Positions 20,563 to 30,779 of a DNA stretch of 64,000 nucleotides are shown one piece after another (position 1 is the first letter of the stretch; the number at the start of each line of letters is the position of its first letter). The stretch spans positions 3,781,678 to 3,845,677 of the forward strand of contig JAJEKV010000096.1 in assembly GCA_021234155.1 (NCBI GenBank), given 5' to 3'. Under the pieces are notes generated by a model. That model had not been told where the DNA came from, searched no databases, and saw nothing but the letters and a program-made list of their open reading frames with translations. This DNA is from Isoetes taiwanensis. Its lineage: Eukaryota > Streptophyta > Lycopodiopsida > Isoetales > Isoetaceae. The position numbers and the translations under genes were made by a program.

Positions 20563-20587
20563 GTCCCACTTTAATTAAATACGACTT
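20563..20587 (-). repeat. Right terminal inverted repeat (25 bp)
   Basis: Exact reverse complement of 1978-2002, followed by AGAG (20588-20591) and the continuation of the E1 ORF. Confidence 0.85.
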
Positions 20588-20591
20588 AGAG

Positions 20592-21038
20592 GCCGAGCAG
20601 GAGAGAATACCCATCAACTTCGAAAAGGAGACAGAGACCTCAAGGGATCCACAGATTAAGGCAATGGGCAATCACTTGACCCGATCTTTCCTTTCTTTTT
20701 TCCGACAAGGTGAGGTTCTTTTCTTCTCCAAGTATTTGGGGCCTCCATCCGAAGCATCTTGGTGGGCACTCCGTGCATTATCCACCTTGGCGGGCCACAA
20801 GAAGATCGATTATCATGCCACCACTATCACGTTGATTCGATGGGATCTTGCTATAGTGCCATTGGGGGACGTGGCGGGCTGCGGTAATATGCGTCTCCTT
20901 GTCGCGGCACCTCTGGCTACTTGCCTACCACCAGATGCAGCAGCTCGAGCCGCCCTCTTTGCTAGTCCTAGCACCACCTTAATGCGCTACCGGCCGCCTC
21001 CTCAGCCTATGGAGGAAGATGAGGAACCTAGTTCTTAA
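20592..21038 (+). pseudogene. E1 chromovirus, upstream ORF1, 3' part
   Basis: Continues the split ORF in phase. It is marked by MGNHLTRSFLSFFRQGEVLF, ALSTLAGHKK, RLLVAAPLATCLPP and an acidic end EEDEEPSS before TAA at 21038. The second chromovirus has the same sequence of motifs at 30190-30609 (GNHLTRFFLSAFRQGHVLF, LSTLAGHKK, KLLVATPLATAYPP, EAGPSS), so this is a conserved protein of the family and not a chance frame. No domain is recognised. It is separated from gag by a second ORF. Confidence 0.7.
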
Positions 21039-21212
21039 ATATGTCTTGACAATTATAGATCTTTGTATTGCCTATCGATGTAATTTTTTATTGGCATTTT
21101 CAATGAGCCATCACATGGTAGATAGATGTATTGTTGAATACAATTAAATTGTCTTTTTCTTACAATACTTGTCTCTCTCTTTTAGGGTTGAAGTATAAGG
21201 AATCATTCTGTA
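21039..21212. other. Spacer between E1 upstream ORFs
   Basis: T-rich non-coding text ending CTCTCTCTTTTAGGGTTG. The homologous spacer in E2 is 30610-30780. The pyrimidine tract plus AG could be a splice acceptor, but no matching donor was established. Confidence 0.4.
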
Positions 21213-21690
21213 TTGTACATTCATCCTTGCCGTCATACAGACGATGAAGTGGAAGAGAGCGAAGACGAAATACCTGAAGAACTACGACAAGAGGACGAGC
21301 CTCCACCCGAGCAGGGCTATGAAGAAGAAGATGGAGAGTATGAAGAGGATGATGATGGGTATGAGGAAGAGGAACCAGAGGATGAAGGCGAGCCCTATGA
21401 CCCCATTAAGGATTTGGAAGTTGTTAATATCCTTCGTGAGCACGCCTTCGAGCATCTGCAGCAGGCCCTCCGTAGGACGTGGAACTATTGGGATATGATG
21501 AAACGGGAAGCCTTTAGATGCAAATGATCATCTCTGGCAGATCTTCTATGCACTTCGAGACCTCTTCAACTTGCTGATCATTAGTCCATGAGATCATTCA
21601 GGCGTGGGCTCGGTACAAAGTCGTGAGGGCGGTGCGGGAGAGTATTCGTTACTCCATTCTGTACCCCTTCACGCAGCCCTAGGCCCCGAT
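21213..21690 (+). pseudogene. E1 chromovirus, upstream ORF2 (acidic)
   Basis: About 105 codons starting MYIHPCRHTDDEVEESEDE with a strongly acidic stretch of Glu/Asp/Tyr. Then LQQALRRTWNYWDMMKREAF and, after frame breaks near 21530, LFNLLIIS and RAVRESIRYS. These match the E2 ORF at 30804-31135 (MQRTIQRGWSYWEYTNKEAF, FFNLLIISP, RAVRESIRYAV). Conserved between two copies; function unknown. Confidence 0.6.
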
Positions 21691-21696
21691 CTCCAC

Positions 21697-21721
21697 ATTT
21701 TTTTTTTTTTTTTTTTTTTTT
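21697..21721. repeat. Poly-T run
   Basis: About 23 consecutive T between upstream ORF2 and gag of E1. Confidence 0.9.
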
Positions 21722-22009
21722 GTCTACGTGTGCTTTTGCTTAGATTGTTTGTACATAACCCTCAAGTTTTGTGATGTACACCCGCAAGTTGTGTTGTAAC
21801 CATCTTTTACTGTAATACTCCTTTGATGTAACCATGACTTTGTTTTCGTAAAAGTTTGCTTTCTTTAATTCCGCTTGTGTTGCCCCTGTTATTGTTATTG
21901 GCTGCCTACTTCTTGTTATCACAAGTGGGATGAAATTGCTTATCTTTCTCCTCTTCCCCGTTTAGACGCACGCCATGGGCTTACACCCGCTCAACCGGCC
22001 GCCTTACCC
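21722..22009. other. Spacer before E1 gag
   Basis: Non-coding text between upstream ORF2 and the gag leader; no feature recognised. Confidence 0.4.
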
Positions 22010-23100
22010 CGGAACATGAGCTTATGATTATGAAATGCCACCACCGAAGCTCCAAGCCTATGTGTTGAACACAAACCTCCGCAGTCGCAGACCTGAAAAT
22101 GGACCGAGTTACCGCCATTACCGGCCGAGTCCACCAACCGAAAGCAACCACCCGCGACCGGCAAGACCCCGCGGCACGGATTTAAGAGGCACCATGCTAA
22201 ATAAGAAGCTCTTCTAGCGAGAGTGCCACGTCTTCACAGACCAACACCTCTGAATCTTCGGAGTCATCCGTCTCGTCAGGTCACCATGCCAAGAAGGATA
22301 AGGAATACCGCAAGACCGTGGACACAGCCATTACAAGCATATGGAAGAACAGGAAGTTAGCCCAGTTTGATGGGAAATCCAGGGGAGGTCTTAATGCGGA
22401 ATCTTGGTTAGACGAGATGAAAGAATTTGGAAAATCATATGGTATGACCGAGAAGGATACAGGGAAGGTTGCCACCACCAACCTCACAGGTGCAGCTAGG
22501 ATTTGGTGGAAAGGTTATGCTAGAGCTAAACATCTAGATAGGAGCAGATGCAAGTTTAAGAAGTTTGCAAAGGCTTTTAAGTCGCACTATGTGCCTCGTG
22601 CGCACAAGTGCCAACAGATACAGACTTTCTACAGGTTGGAGCAGAAGGGTATGTCAGTTCAAGCCTATACTGACGAGTTCATGCGCTTGAGGCTATATGT
22701 GCCGGGTATGAATGAAAAGAGAGCAGTGGAAGGATATATTGAAGGGTTGGCACCATCAATTAAAAGAATGGTTAAAGCCATAGACCCGAAATCTGTTGCA
22801 GAGGCCGAGGCTAAGGCATTAAGCCTCGAGGAGGACATACCAAAGAACCAGTATCAGCGTCCCGCCTCCTATTCTCAGCCTCGCCCTTACACACCGTATA
22901 AGCCTCGTTCTCCAAGTCCTGGACCCTCTCAGCAAAATTCAAATGGGCGACAGGATAAGAAAGTCACCTTCAACGTGCCAGATAAGCCCAATAATATGGG
23001 TAGCTCCATTTGGGACCTCTTATGGTCTATTTCCAAAGAGGCTCAAGCACAACTCCGCAAGGATAAGGCATGTTTAGGTGTATGCTATCCGGCCACATGA
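22010..23100 (+). pseudogene. E1 Gag (capsid)
   Basis: The open part from 22318 reads AITSIWKNRKLAQF, ESWLDEMKEFGKSYGMTEKD, ARIWWKGYA, KAFKSHYVPRAHKCQQIQTF, FMRLRLYVPGMNEKRAVEGY, then a Pro/Ser/Gln-rich hinge. This is Ty3/gypsy capsid text and closely matches E2 Gag. The N-terminal part (about 22010-22310) is frame-broken. The open frame ends at 23100 inside the zinc knuckle. Confidence 0.85.
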
Positions 23101-23515
23101 TGCAGAACTGCCCTTATGTCACACAAACTGCTCAGCTGGCCATGGCCGACCTCGACTGGGACGATCTCGAGTCTTCACCACCTGTTGACGAGGAGGCTCA
23201 CGAGTACATTGACGGTGCGTCTCATATTTTTGCAGCTATTGAAACCGGCAATGCTGAAAGTCAGCCTGCCGTTATTTCTGCTATAGGCCAGGTAGACAGT
23301 AAACCTTTTGTTATTCTTATGGATACGGGTAGTACCCATAATTTTGCTTCTCCCAGAATGGCGCAAGTATTGAAACTTGAGACCTTGAGATCGAGACCGA
23401 GACCAGTGACTTTCGAGCTAATGGATATCGGCAAGTATGATCTTATTGTTGGCATGGAATTCTTGGCATTTGCTAAAGCCAATATAGAATGCGAGAAACG
23501 GGAAGTGATCCATTA
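23070..23515 (+). pseudogene. E1 zinc knuckle and aspartic protease
   Basis: In the frame following gag: FRCMLSGHMMQNCP (the C-x2-C-x4-H-x4-C knuckle once its first Cys is read from the gag frame, so a one-base slip). Then FVILMDTGSTHNFASP, the retroviral-type protease site (DTGS), and KYDLIVGMEFL. The protease is shortened by an internal deletion compared with E2. Ends at a TAA at 23513-23515. Confidence 0.8.
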
Positions 23516-24300
23516 AACCCCATTATGCAGTCCATGTCTATCAGGCAGTTAGATAAAGCTTTACGCAAGGATAAGACACTTTGCGTTATCAGACTTGCCT
23601 CCATTGAGTCGGATGCTAAGCAGAAGCAGGTAGTCGATGCATTGCCAGAGAACATTGCCAATCTTCTCAGGGAATTTAAGGATCTTTTTCCAGATGAGAT
23701 CCAGAAACTTCCTCCTTTCAGAGGGGTGGAATGTGAGATAGCTTTGGAACCAGGTACTAAGCCTACAAGTAAGGCGCCATACCGCATGAGTCCCCCTGAG
23801 TTGGTAGAGCTTAAGAAGCAACTCCAGGAGCTATTGAACCTAGGGTTCATTCGACCTAGTGTTTCACATTTTGGTGCTCCTATTCTCTTTGTTAAGAAGA
23901 AGGATGGCTCCATGAGGATGTGCATTGACTATCGGCAGCTCAACAAGCATACGATAAAAAATCGCTATGCTTTACCTAGAGCAGATGATCTTATGGACCA
24001 ATTGCAAGGGGCCAAATACTTCTCAAAAATTGACTTACGCTCTGGGTATCACCAGATATGAATAAAAGAGGAGAACATCCATAAATCTTCTTTTCGTACT
24101 GGATACGGGCATTATGAATTTACAGTTATGCCTTTTGGTTTAACTAATGCCCCCGCAACTTTTATGCTTGAATGATGTCTTCCGAGAATACTTGGATGAT
24201 TTTGTTGTCATGTTCTTTGACGACATTCTCATCTATAGTAAGACCCTTGAGGAGCATGAGAAGCACCTTCGGATGGCCTTGTAGAAGCTAAGACGTCACC
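23489..24300 (+). pseudogene. E1 reverse transcriptase, 5' part
   Basis: Shows [45 protein letters not shown] (TGA follows at 24059-24061), [12 protein letters not shown] and [18 protein letters not shown]: fingers and palm of a Ty3/gypsy reverse transcriptase with the catalytic DD. It is cut at 24300 after KLRRH by the 4.1-kb TIR element and resumes at 28368 with LFAKFSKCKFATPKVDY. Confidence 0.88.
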
Positions 24301-24333
24301 CATTAGGGCGGATTTGGGGTCTCAAAATGGCCC
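24301..24333 (+). repeat. Left TIR of the 4.1-kb element
   Basis: Inverted match to 28339-28367 with two small gaps and one mismatch. Confidence 0.75.
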
Positions 24334-25195
24334 TTATCTTGGATGCCAGAATTCCACGTCATGTTTCTCGCGACCAATGATGTTTGCGCATTTTTTTCCA
24401 AAGTCAGTATTAGTTGGCAAGTAGAAAGAGGAGCAGGCTTACTTGGCATCCACATGGCGAAATTTCATAGGACATGTTTGTGCATTCATTGCAACCACAT
24501 TAATGGCCCGCATTTTTCGAAAATCGTATCGCGGACCAAAATAATGGCTACTTTTCCCGCCTACTGTGCACATGCCCACATGCACCAACCACTTTTTCAA
24601 ATTTTGGCACCAAGATTTCCATTGTTCACATTAGCGCCGCTACGTGCATCCTCTCCGCCTTCGCTCTTCATTTGGAATCCAAGTCTCCAATAGTGTCTGT
24701 GTTTTTGCGGGGCGAGCATAGAGTTAAGCAACAACGGCGAGACGATGTGCGGACAAGCAAACGTACGTTACATGCCATGTTTTTACTACCCAAATTTTCA
24801 TTCTGAAGTTTTCCTAATTTTCAGCTCTTCCCATTCATCGTATTGCTCCCTGCCATTCATTCTTACAATTCAACGACCGATCTGTATCTCTAATTGCATC
24901 CATCATTGCTCCTAGTACTCCTACATTGCTTCTGCAGTTCATCACTTACAAAACAATAAAGGCATGATGGTGGAAGGATATCTATCCATAGGCTTGTGGG
25001 TGAGAATGCTATCCTTAACGAAGGATGACTATGGAGTTACATCGCCGGAGCGACATTCATACGCAATGAATAGGTAGAACTATAGGGTTCAAAATAAATG
25101 CTATGGATAGTATATTGCAAAAAAAAAAAAGGGAAGGGAGGGGGAAGGGGTTTGAAGAGGAGGATATTTGCAAATTTGCACCCTCAATAATACAT
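24334..25195. other. Interior of 4.1-kb element, no gene recognised
   Basis: Contains a 116-codon frame at 24343-24693 that has no recognisable domain. Otherwise C/T-rich spacer. Confidence 0.35.
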
Positions 25196-25263
25196 GGATC
25201 ACACCATGCGAAAATGCATATGCACTTTGTAAATGTGTAGTGAGATTTCGCGTCATGTGATCC
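25196..25263. repeat. 68-bp foldback unit 1
   Basis: Arms GGATCACACCATGCGAAA and TTTCGCGTCATGTGATCC around a short loop. Confidence 0.7.
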
Positions 25264-25932
25264 TTGCTTCTTTTTTCTTCCCTCTTCTTGATTTATATTC
25301 ACTCACTGAATCAAATATTTTTCTTTGGGCTATATTTATCAGATGTCGGGGATTTGAGACTAGGGAAAAGCATTACTAGCATCGTTGTTGTCTAACATAT
25401 GGACATAAGAGACATGCTTTTCCAAGATATACATTCAGGCAATGGGCATCTAGTTTTACGCTGTAAAATTGTGGGAGCCGAGCTTGAAAGTCGTCCCATG
25501 ACCTCGTTTAAGCGAATTGTGCAAGCCTTATGAGAATGGTGTCCTTGCAATGAAGAAATGTTTGATAAGACGTGCATCCAGGGTTGTTGAAAAAATGAGC
25601 TCCAAAGACATATTGTATAAAATGTCGCTTTCATGAGCCTTTGGATCAGTTAACTCAAAGTGTCACATATGGAAACATTGTTAGGTTTGATAAAATAACA
25701 TAAAAATCTTATTTAATCTTATTTAATAAAAATCTTATTTAATAAAGCTTTGGTTGTTGGTAAAGTGTTGGCTTATTGATTAAGTGTTTGTATTTTGCTT
25801 TGGGACCCTCTTTGAAAAAAGTTTAGTTCATAAAACATAATATAACTTGGAATGATACATATTTTATATGCAAATGGGAGACTATTGATGAGGGACTTGG
25901 TGTTATTATCTATTGACAACAAACAAGAAAGT

Positions 25933-26002
25933 GGATCACACCATGCTTAATTTAGTATATTCCAACCTTTTAGCTTATACAAAAAATCGCTTGGTGTGAT
26001 CT
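25933..26002. repeat. 70-bp foldback unit 2
   Basis: Starts GGATCACACCATGC and ends TCGCTTGGTGTGATC; same family as unit 1. Confidence 0.7.
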
Positions 26003-26344
26003 TTTGGAAAAACATGACTTCCTATAGTAAAATTACTTTGATTATCTTTTAATAAAAGAAATATATATGTGTCTTATTTGAAGTTAAGTGTGGATATGTG
26101 ACGTGCTCATTTATTGATAAAGTGTTTGCTTTTTGAAAAGGGCTAATAACTTTATGTACTACTAGAGTTGGTAAAGTATTTTAGATGCAAATAGGATGCT
26201 TGATGTGATCCTTCTTAAAAAAAAGATATGCTCTTTGAAAATGCTCTTTGAAAAGGACTAATAACTTTATGCACTTGGGGTGGTAAAGCATTAAATGAGA
26301 AGGGTACTTGTGTTTAATTTTAATTTGACAACAAATAAGAAAGT

Positions 26345-26412
26345 GGATCACACGATGCGAATTTAGTGTGTTCCATTTTTGTTGCATATGTACTATTCGC
26401 TTGGTGTGATCC
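26345..26412. repeat. 68-bp foldback unit 3
   Basis: Arms GGATCACACGATGCGAAT and ATTCGCTTGGTGTGATCC. A lone right arm (GCTTGATGTGATCC) also occurs at about 26198-26212. Confidence 0.75.
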
Positions 26413-26540
26413 TTCTTGAAAAATATTATGCTCTTTGAAAAGGGATAATGACTTATGTACTTAAGAGTGGTAAAGCATTTTAGATACAAATAGGAATGAG
26501 TACTTGTGTTTAATTTTAATTTGACAACAAATAAGAAAGT

Positions 26541-26608
26541 GGATCACACCATGCGAATTTAGTGTGTCCCTTTTTTTTTGCATATGTATTATTCGCTTGG
26601 TGTGATCC
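26541..26608. repeat. 68-bp foldback unit 4
   Basis: Arms GGATCACACCATGCGAAT and ATTCGCTTGGTGTGATCC. Flanks (ACAACAAATAAGAAAGT before, TTTTGAAAA after) repeat those of unit 3, so units 3 and 4 are a roughly 196-bp tandem duplication. Confidence 0.75.
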
Positions 26609-26770
26609 ATTTTGAAAAAAAAAAAATAGCTTTCAAGTAAAAGGAAAGAAAGAAATACCTTATTTAAAGTGTAAAGTGTTAGTATATAAAGTGTTGGTTT
26701 ATTAAAATACTATTTGTTTACGCTAAGTTGTAAGTTGAATATTTGTGTTTCTATTTACTTTATTACGCAA

Positions 26771-26838
26771 GGATCACACCAAGCGAATTTCTTATATGCA
26801 ATTACTTCTGCGCATGAAGATTTCGCATCATATGATCC
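26771..26838. repeat. 68-bp foldback unit 5
   Basis: Arms GGATCACACCAAGCGAAT and TTTCGCATCATATGATCC. Confidence 0.7.
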
Positions 26839-27179
26839 TCTTTAAACAAGGATGGCTTTGACCTTCAATGTTCATAAATTTTATGAATGTTTGCATATAA
26901 GAATGTCACATATCATATTTTCTTAAAAAATGGTCATCAAATGGATAACTAGTCAAAGAGTTCTTCTACTACTTAAAGAGTTTCAAGACTCATTTTTGCT
27001 ATAATTTAAATAGCAATAGAGTTTTAAAGGAATCTATTGTTAAAGGTAGTCAAAGCCTTCTTGTATTAGCGGTATCTAAACACAAACACCATAACCTTTG
27101 TACTTCAAGAATGTATAAACCCTTCACATTGCAAAGTATAATGTCATTTATTAGCATCTTCACGGACATTTCCCCTTCC

Positions 27180-27632
27180 TTATCGGAAGCAGCTCATCTC
27201 AAGGAACTGTATTCGATTCCGAATGCCTTCATCCTCTCTCAATCTCTCACAATATCCTAGGAGGCCAGAGTTACCGTCACCACAAAATCGAACTAAACTT
27301 GAAACGTCCCGAAATGACAGTTTCTTGCCACTCAACGGATCCAATGGATATAAACTGCCATCCGCCCAGATGTCAACACTTTTTGAGCCTGCAAGACACA
27401 ATACGTCGAGGTCTAAGTTCTTATTTTTTAGACCTCTTTTTTGCGATTGAAGACTGGAGCATATTCGTGAGTCGGGCTGGATCCTTATCCACATATCATT
27501 TGGAGCTTCCATATCATGTGGATCGCATACGCGCGAAATGAAGGTGTACAATTTGTATGCCCCAAAGACAATTCGGGCTTCAGGTGAGCCGAACGTCCGG
27601 TATAACCTCGTTTTGAAATTTGCAACGTGCAT
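27180..27632 (-). CDS. Hypothetical 150-codon frame in the 4.1-kb element
   Basis: Open - strand frame from an ATG at 27632 (MHVANFKTRLYRTFGSPEAR) through WIRIQPDSRI, DIWADGSLYPLDPLSGKKLS to EMSCFR. Residue use looks protein-like and there is no low complexity. It lies in the right third of the element and could be a captured exon or a piece of the element's own protein. Family not recognised, and it has no support beyond being open. Confidence 0.3.
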   Translation of the reverse strand: MHVANFKTRLYRTFGSPEARIVFGAYKLYTFISRVCDPHDMEAPNDMWIRIQPDSRICSSLQSQKRGLKNKNLDLDVLCLAGSKSVDIWADGSLYPLDPLSGKKLSFRDVSSLVRFCGDGNSGLLGYCERLREDEGIRNRIQFLEMSCFR

Positions 27633-28367
27633 ATGGAAATCGAAAAGTCCATTCTCCTACAATCCATGCTTTTATACATTAAGCAAATTCAAATTTTGAA
27701 TTGTAAGGGGCGGAAAGCCCTGTATTGGGATGAAGTAAAGATCCCGGCAATCTTTGGTTCACATGGACGAATCCGCGGTTACCGGGGTTAAAAACCCGCT
27801 GAACTTGGGGCAAAAAAATTCAGCCCCGCTTTGGAAAATCAGCCCTTGCAAGATCCAACTTATGAGGCTGATGCAACAGCTGAATTTTTTAATCGCGCCG
27901 ACTCGCCGTAACTCAAATGGAGGGCCTAAACTTCCATGTGAACCACCCATAAAGCGCATGAGCAATACCGAATGAAAGTTCGATACAAAGCTTCAACCTA
28001 CACATTCAAAGTTTGAAATGTGGAAGGCGGAAGCTTGTATGGCCATGGCCTCTAAATGAAAATAAGCGCAAGAATCTATGGACACGACGCTTGGTATCCG
28101 ACAAACCAAGAGGCACCGCCATGAGTTACTGTGTATGCTATAATGCAAGTGGCTTTTTTTTTAGAAGCGCCACATGTTGCATCACCGTCTGACAACCAAC
28201 AGAATTAAATACATATGGCGCCATGAATGCTAATCCCCTTATTCCGGAGAATATTCCAAGTAAATCAGAATGATGAGATTTTGTATCCTAGGTGGCATGG
28301 GAAAAAGGAGCGGAAATATGACGGAATGGCTGATAGGAGGCCATTTTCAGACCCCAACCGCCTAATG

Positions 28368-29060
28368 AGCTCTTTGCAAAGTTCTCTAAGTGCAAGTTTG
28401 CCACACCAAAGGTGGATTATCCGGGGCATGTGATTTCAAATGGGGGAATTGCTACAGATCCAAAGAAAGATAGAGGCAAAGGGATTGGACCATCCCGGTA
28501 ATGTTTCGTGAGGTCGAGTTTTTTGGGCTTGGGGGATATTACCGTAAGTTTGTCAAGGATTTTGCCAAAATTGCGCCGCCTCTCACCGACCTTACAAAGC
28601 ATGAGAAAGTCAAGGATTGGGTCGAACACCGAAGGCAAAGGTCCGTAAGTTTTCGTAAACTTAAGGATGCTTTTGACATCAGCACCAGTCCTCACGCTGT
28701 TTTACCCGAGAAGGATAAGCTAGTAGCAACAGATGCCAAAAATTGCTACCGGGAGTCCTAATGCGTGAAGGGAGGGTTATTGCCTATGATTCTAAGAAGA
28801 TGAATGAGACCAACATCGATACCCTACCCATGATCGAATTGTTAGCAAGTTGTCCGCTTTACTTGGATCGAGAGACACTACCTTCTTGGTAGGATATCCT
28901 AGCTAGATATGGATCACCGAGTCTCCGCTATATCTTTCTACCCAAACAAATCTCAATCTCCGTCGAAGATGGATGGAATTTCTTGAGGAGTATGACTTTG
29001 AGATTATGTATAAGCCCGGTAAGCACAATGTGGTGGCGGAACATTAGCAGATAAATCCAC
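28368..29060 (+). pseudogene. E1 reverse transcriptase 3' part and RNase H, truncated
   Basis: Resumes with LFAKFSKCKFATPKVDY, then [20 protein letters not shown] and DLTKHEKVKDW (reverse transcriptase connection), RVIAYDSKK-like text in a shifted frame, and RNase H-side text matching FLEEYDFE and YKPGKHNVV in E2. Several frameshifts and a shortened RNase H core. Similarity to E2 ends near 29050-29080; integrase and 3' LTR of E1 are missing. Confidence 0.8.
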
Positions 29061-29792
29061 TTCTTGAGGCTAGTTGAGAGAGTTCCCCTTGGAGTATTTA
29101 TAGCCTTGTTGCATTCCTCCTCGGTTTCATCACTGCCTTGAGCCCCCTTTGTGGTCGCTTGCCCCACCACCCCCTCCCCCAAGCCTTTTAGTTTTAGCCC
29201 CCCTCGTTATAACTTTGCGTTATTGAAGTTTTCTTGTAGTCAATGTCTTAGTTTTTCATGTTGATTGACTCATTGTTTGACTTCTTAATCTTGTGATGGT
29301 ATCTTGTACAATGGGCTGGAGGCTCTGATGCCAAGCATTGTTGATGGGGAAACTCTTATGACTTGAATGTTGGATTTAAGTGGGAACGATGTTGAGGGCC
29401 CTTGCGCCATGGTGGTGGGCCCTCGTGTGCCAAAGATATGGCGGCCTTTATGCCAAGATTGGGGTCCTCGTACCAGGGATTTCTTTGTTCCTTTTGCAGA
29501 TTTGCTCAAAGATGGATGTGGAAACATCCTTTGCGAGTTTTGCGAGAATCTTAGCATGTTGGGGTCGTGTTGGACATTAGCAAGGGAGGCCTATAAATCT
29601 TTATGAACTTATTTTGAGTTTTGAATCCTTTGTGGTACTTTGACGCCTTTTATATGCCCAAAAAGGCCGGTGTGCATGAGTGATTATTAGAAGTGAAAAA
29701 TTATTGTACTAATATTTTGGAAATAAAGGGGAGGGCCACATGGCTCATTCATTGCATGTTGTTTCGTTGTATTGGTTGAGTGCAACTAGGCT
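29061..29792. other. Unassigned spacer between E1 and E2
   Basis: No homology to the flanking chromoviruses is visible. It has only short frames and no LTR ends or TIRs that I can pair. Confidence 0.4.
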
Positions 29793-30609
29793 CTAGAATA
29801 TGTGGACGTACCATGTTGTGGCTGGCCTGAAGACCAGAAAGAAAGCGCAAGTGCTTTATGAGTTCGCTAAGTATTGGATGGATGACTTCATCGACTTTAT
29901 GCCGGTTGAGCTCCCTACAGAGTTACATCAGCTGCTCCAATTTCAACAGGAAACCATTGAGCCAGCTAACACACTCCTCCGGCTAAGAGATCTTATGCTC
30001 CAGGATCCTCCACCTCAGCCTCCTCAGGAAGCTTTTACTACCATGGGAACTCATGCCCCGAATATCAATATGATCGATGTTCCTTTGGAGTCAGATGAAG
30101 AAGGGAAGGATCTCTACAACAACCCGAGTCATCTGAGGGAAGAAAAACAGGAGCCTAAGGAGGAAGAGGTCACCATGGACCTCGACAAAGAAGTGGCTAC
30201 CTCTATCAAACTAGAGGTTAAAGCATTGGGAAACCACCTCACACGCTTCTTCCTATCAGCCTTCCGGCAGGGACATGTCCTTTTTGTGGCACGAGGCCTA
30301 GCCCAGAGGCCGAAGCATCGTGGTGGAACCGCCGTGCATTGTCCACCCTGGCAGGCCATAAGAAGCTTCCCTATTGCACTTTCACCTACGTGCTCGTGCG
30401 CCGGGACTTTGCTCTCACTGCCTTGGGACAAGACATAGCACCATGGATGAGCATGAAGCTCCTTGTGGCCACCCCTTTGGCCACTGCTTATCCACCAGAA
30501 ATTGCTTCTCTTGCCGCCACCACAGTCGATCCAAGGGTTACTCTGCTGCGCCATCGGCATCCACCACCGCCTTCTACACCAATGGATCAGGAGGCAGGAC
30601 CTAGTTCCT
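29793..30609 (+). pseudogene. E2 chromovirus upstream ORF1, 5'-truncated
   Basis: Begins in mid-protein (TYHVVAGLKTRKKAQVLYEF) at a point homologous to about 1640 of E1, then EEKQEPKEEEV, GNHLTRFFLSAFRQGHVLF and, after a frameshift near 30300, LSTLAGHKK, KLLVATPLATAYPP, ending EAGPSS with TAG at 30609. Two diverged copies keep the same motif order, so this protein belongs to the element. Function unknown. Confidence 0.7.
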
Positions 30610-30779
30610 AGATATAGATGAGAGAAATCATAAAGTATGGACTTTGGCCATTCCGATATATGTACTATTGTATTGGCAATTTTATACCCTTTTAAATACA
30701 AATCCTGTTTTCCTATATTACTTATCTCTCTTCCTGAGGACTTCTAAGTATAAGGAATGACTTATGGATTGTATATCTA

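Larger units (their letters stand above)
1978..20587 (+). mobile_element. 18.6-kb TIR DNA transposon with DUF7869-type transposase and cargo
   Basis: Bounded by perfect 25-bp inverted repeats (1978-2002 and 20563-20587; core GTATTTAATTAAAGTGGGAC) and flanked by AGAG. The right end also has further GGGACT motifs on the complementary strand near the terminus. The + strand encodes a decayed DUF7869-family transposase near the right end. The - strand holds a decayed FCP1-like phosphatase gene and other coding-like text. Nested inside are a gag-only LTR retrotransposon (2322-5352) and a Helitron (14450-17360); without them the element is about 12.7 kb. About 20 copies of a short CG-rich palindrome occur between 2130 and 13130 and I see none elsewhere in the window. 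The superfamily is not certain. A 4-bp duplication and 25-bp TIR do not match CACTA, Mutator or hAT rules as I know them. Confidence 0.8.
24301..28367. mobile_element. 4.1-kb TIR element inside E1 reverse transcriptase
   Basis: Ends are inverted copies: left CATTAGGGCGGATTTGGGGT continuing TCTCAAAATGGCC (to 24333); right, read on the - strand, CATTAGGCGGTTGGGGTCTG continuing AAAATGGCC (28339-28367). Joining the flanks restores the reverse transcriptase order KLRRH then LFAKFSKC, matching [14 protein letters not shown] in E2, so this is an insertion. A clear target duplication is not visible; TA or none are both possible. The interior carries five uniform hairpins (25196-26838) and one 150-codon - strand frame. 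No transposase recognised. Confidence 0.75.

Noticed and set aside
1978-20587. TA target duplication with a 17-bp TIR (Tc1/mariner-like reading) for the large transposon
   Set aside because: It would require the target to be a 14-bp palindrome by chance; a 25-bp TIR with AGAG explains the same bases more simply. Both readings keep the host ORF in frame, so it is not fully excluded.
29367-29606. 79-codon plus-strand frame between E1 and E2
   Set aside because: No homology seen and no conserved neighbour; below what chance frames give in this window.
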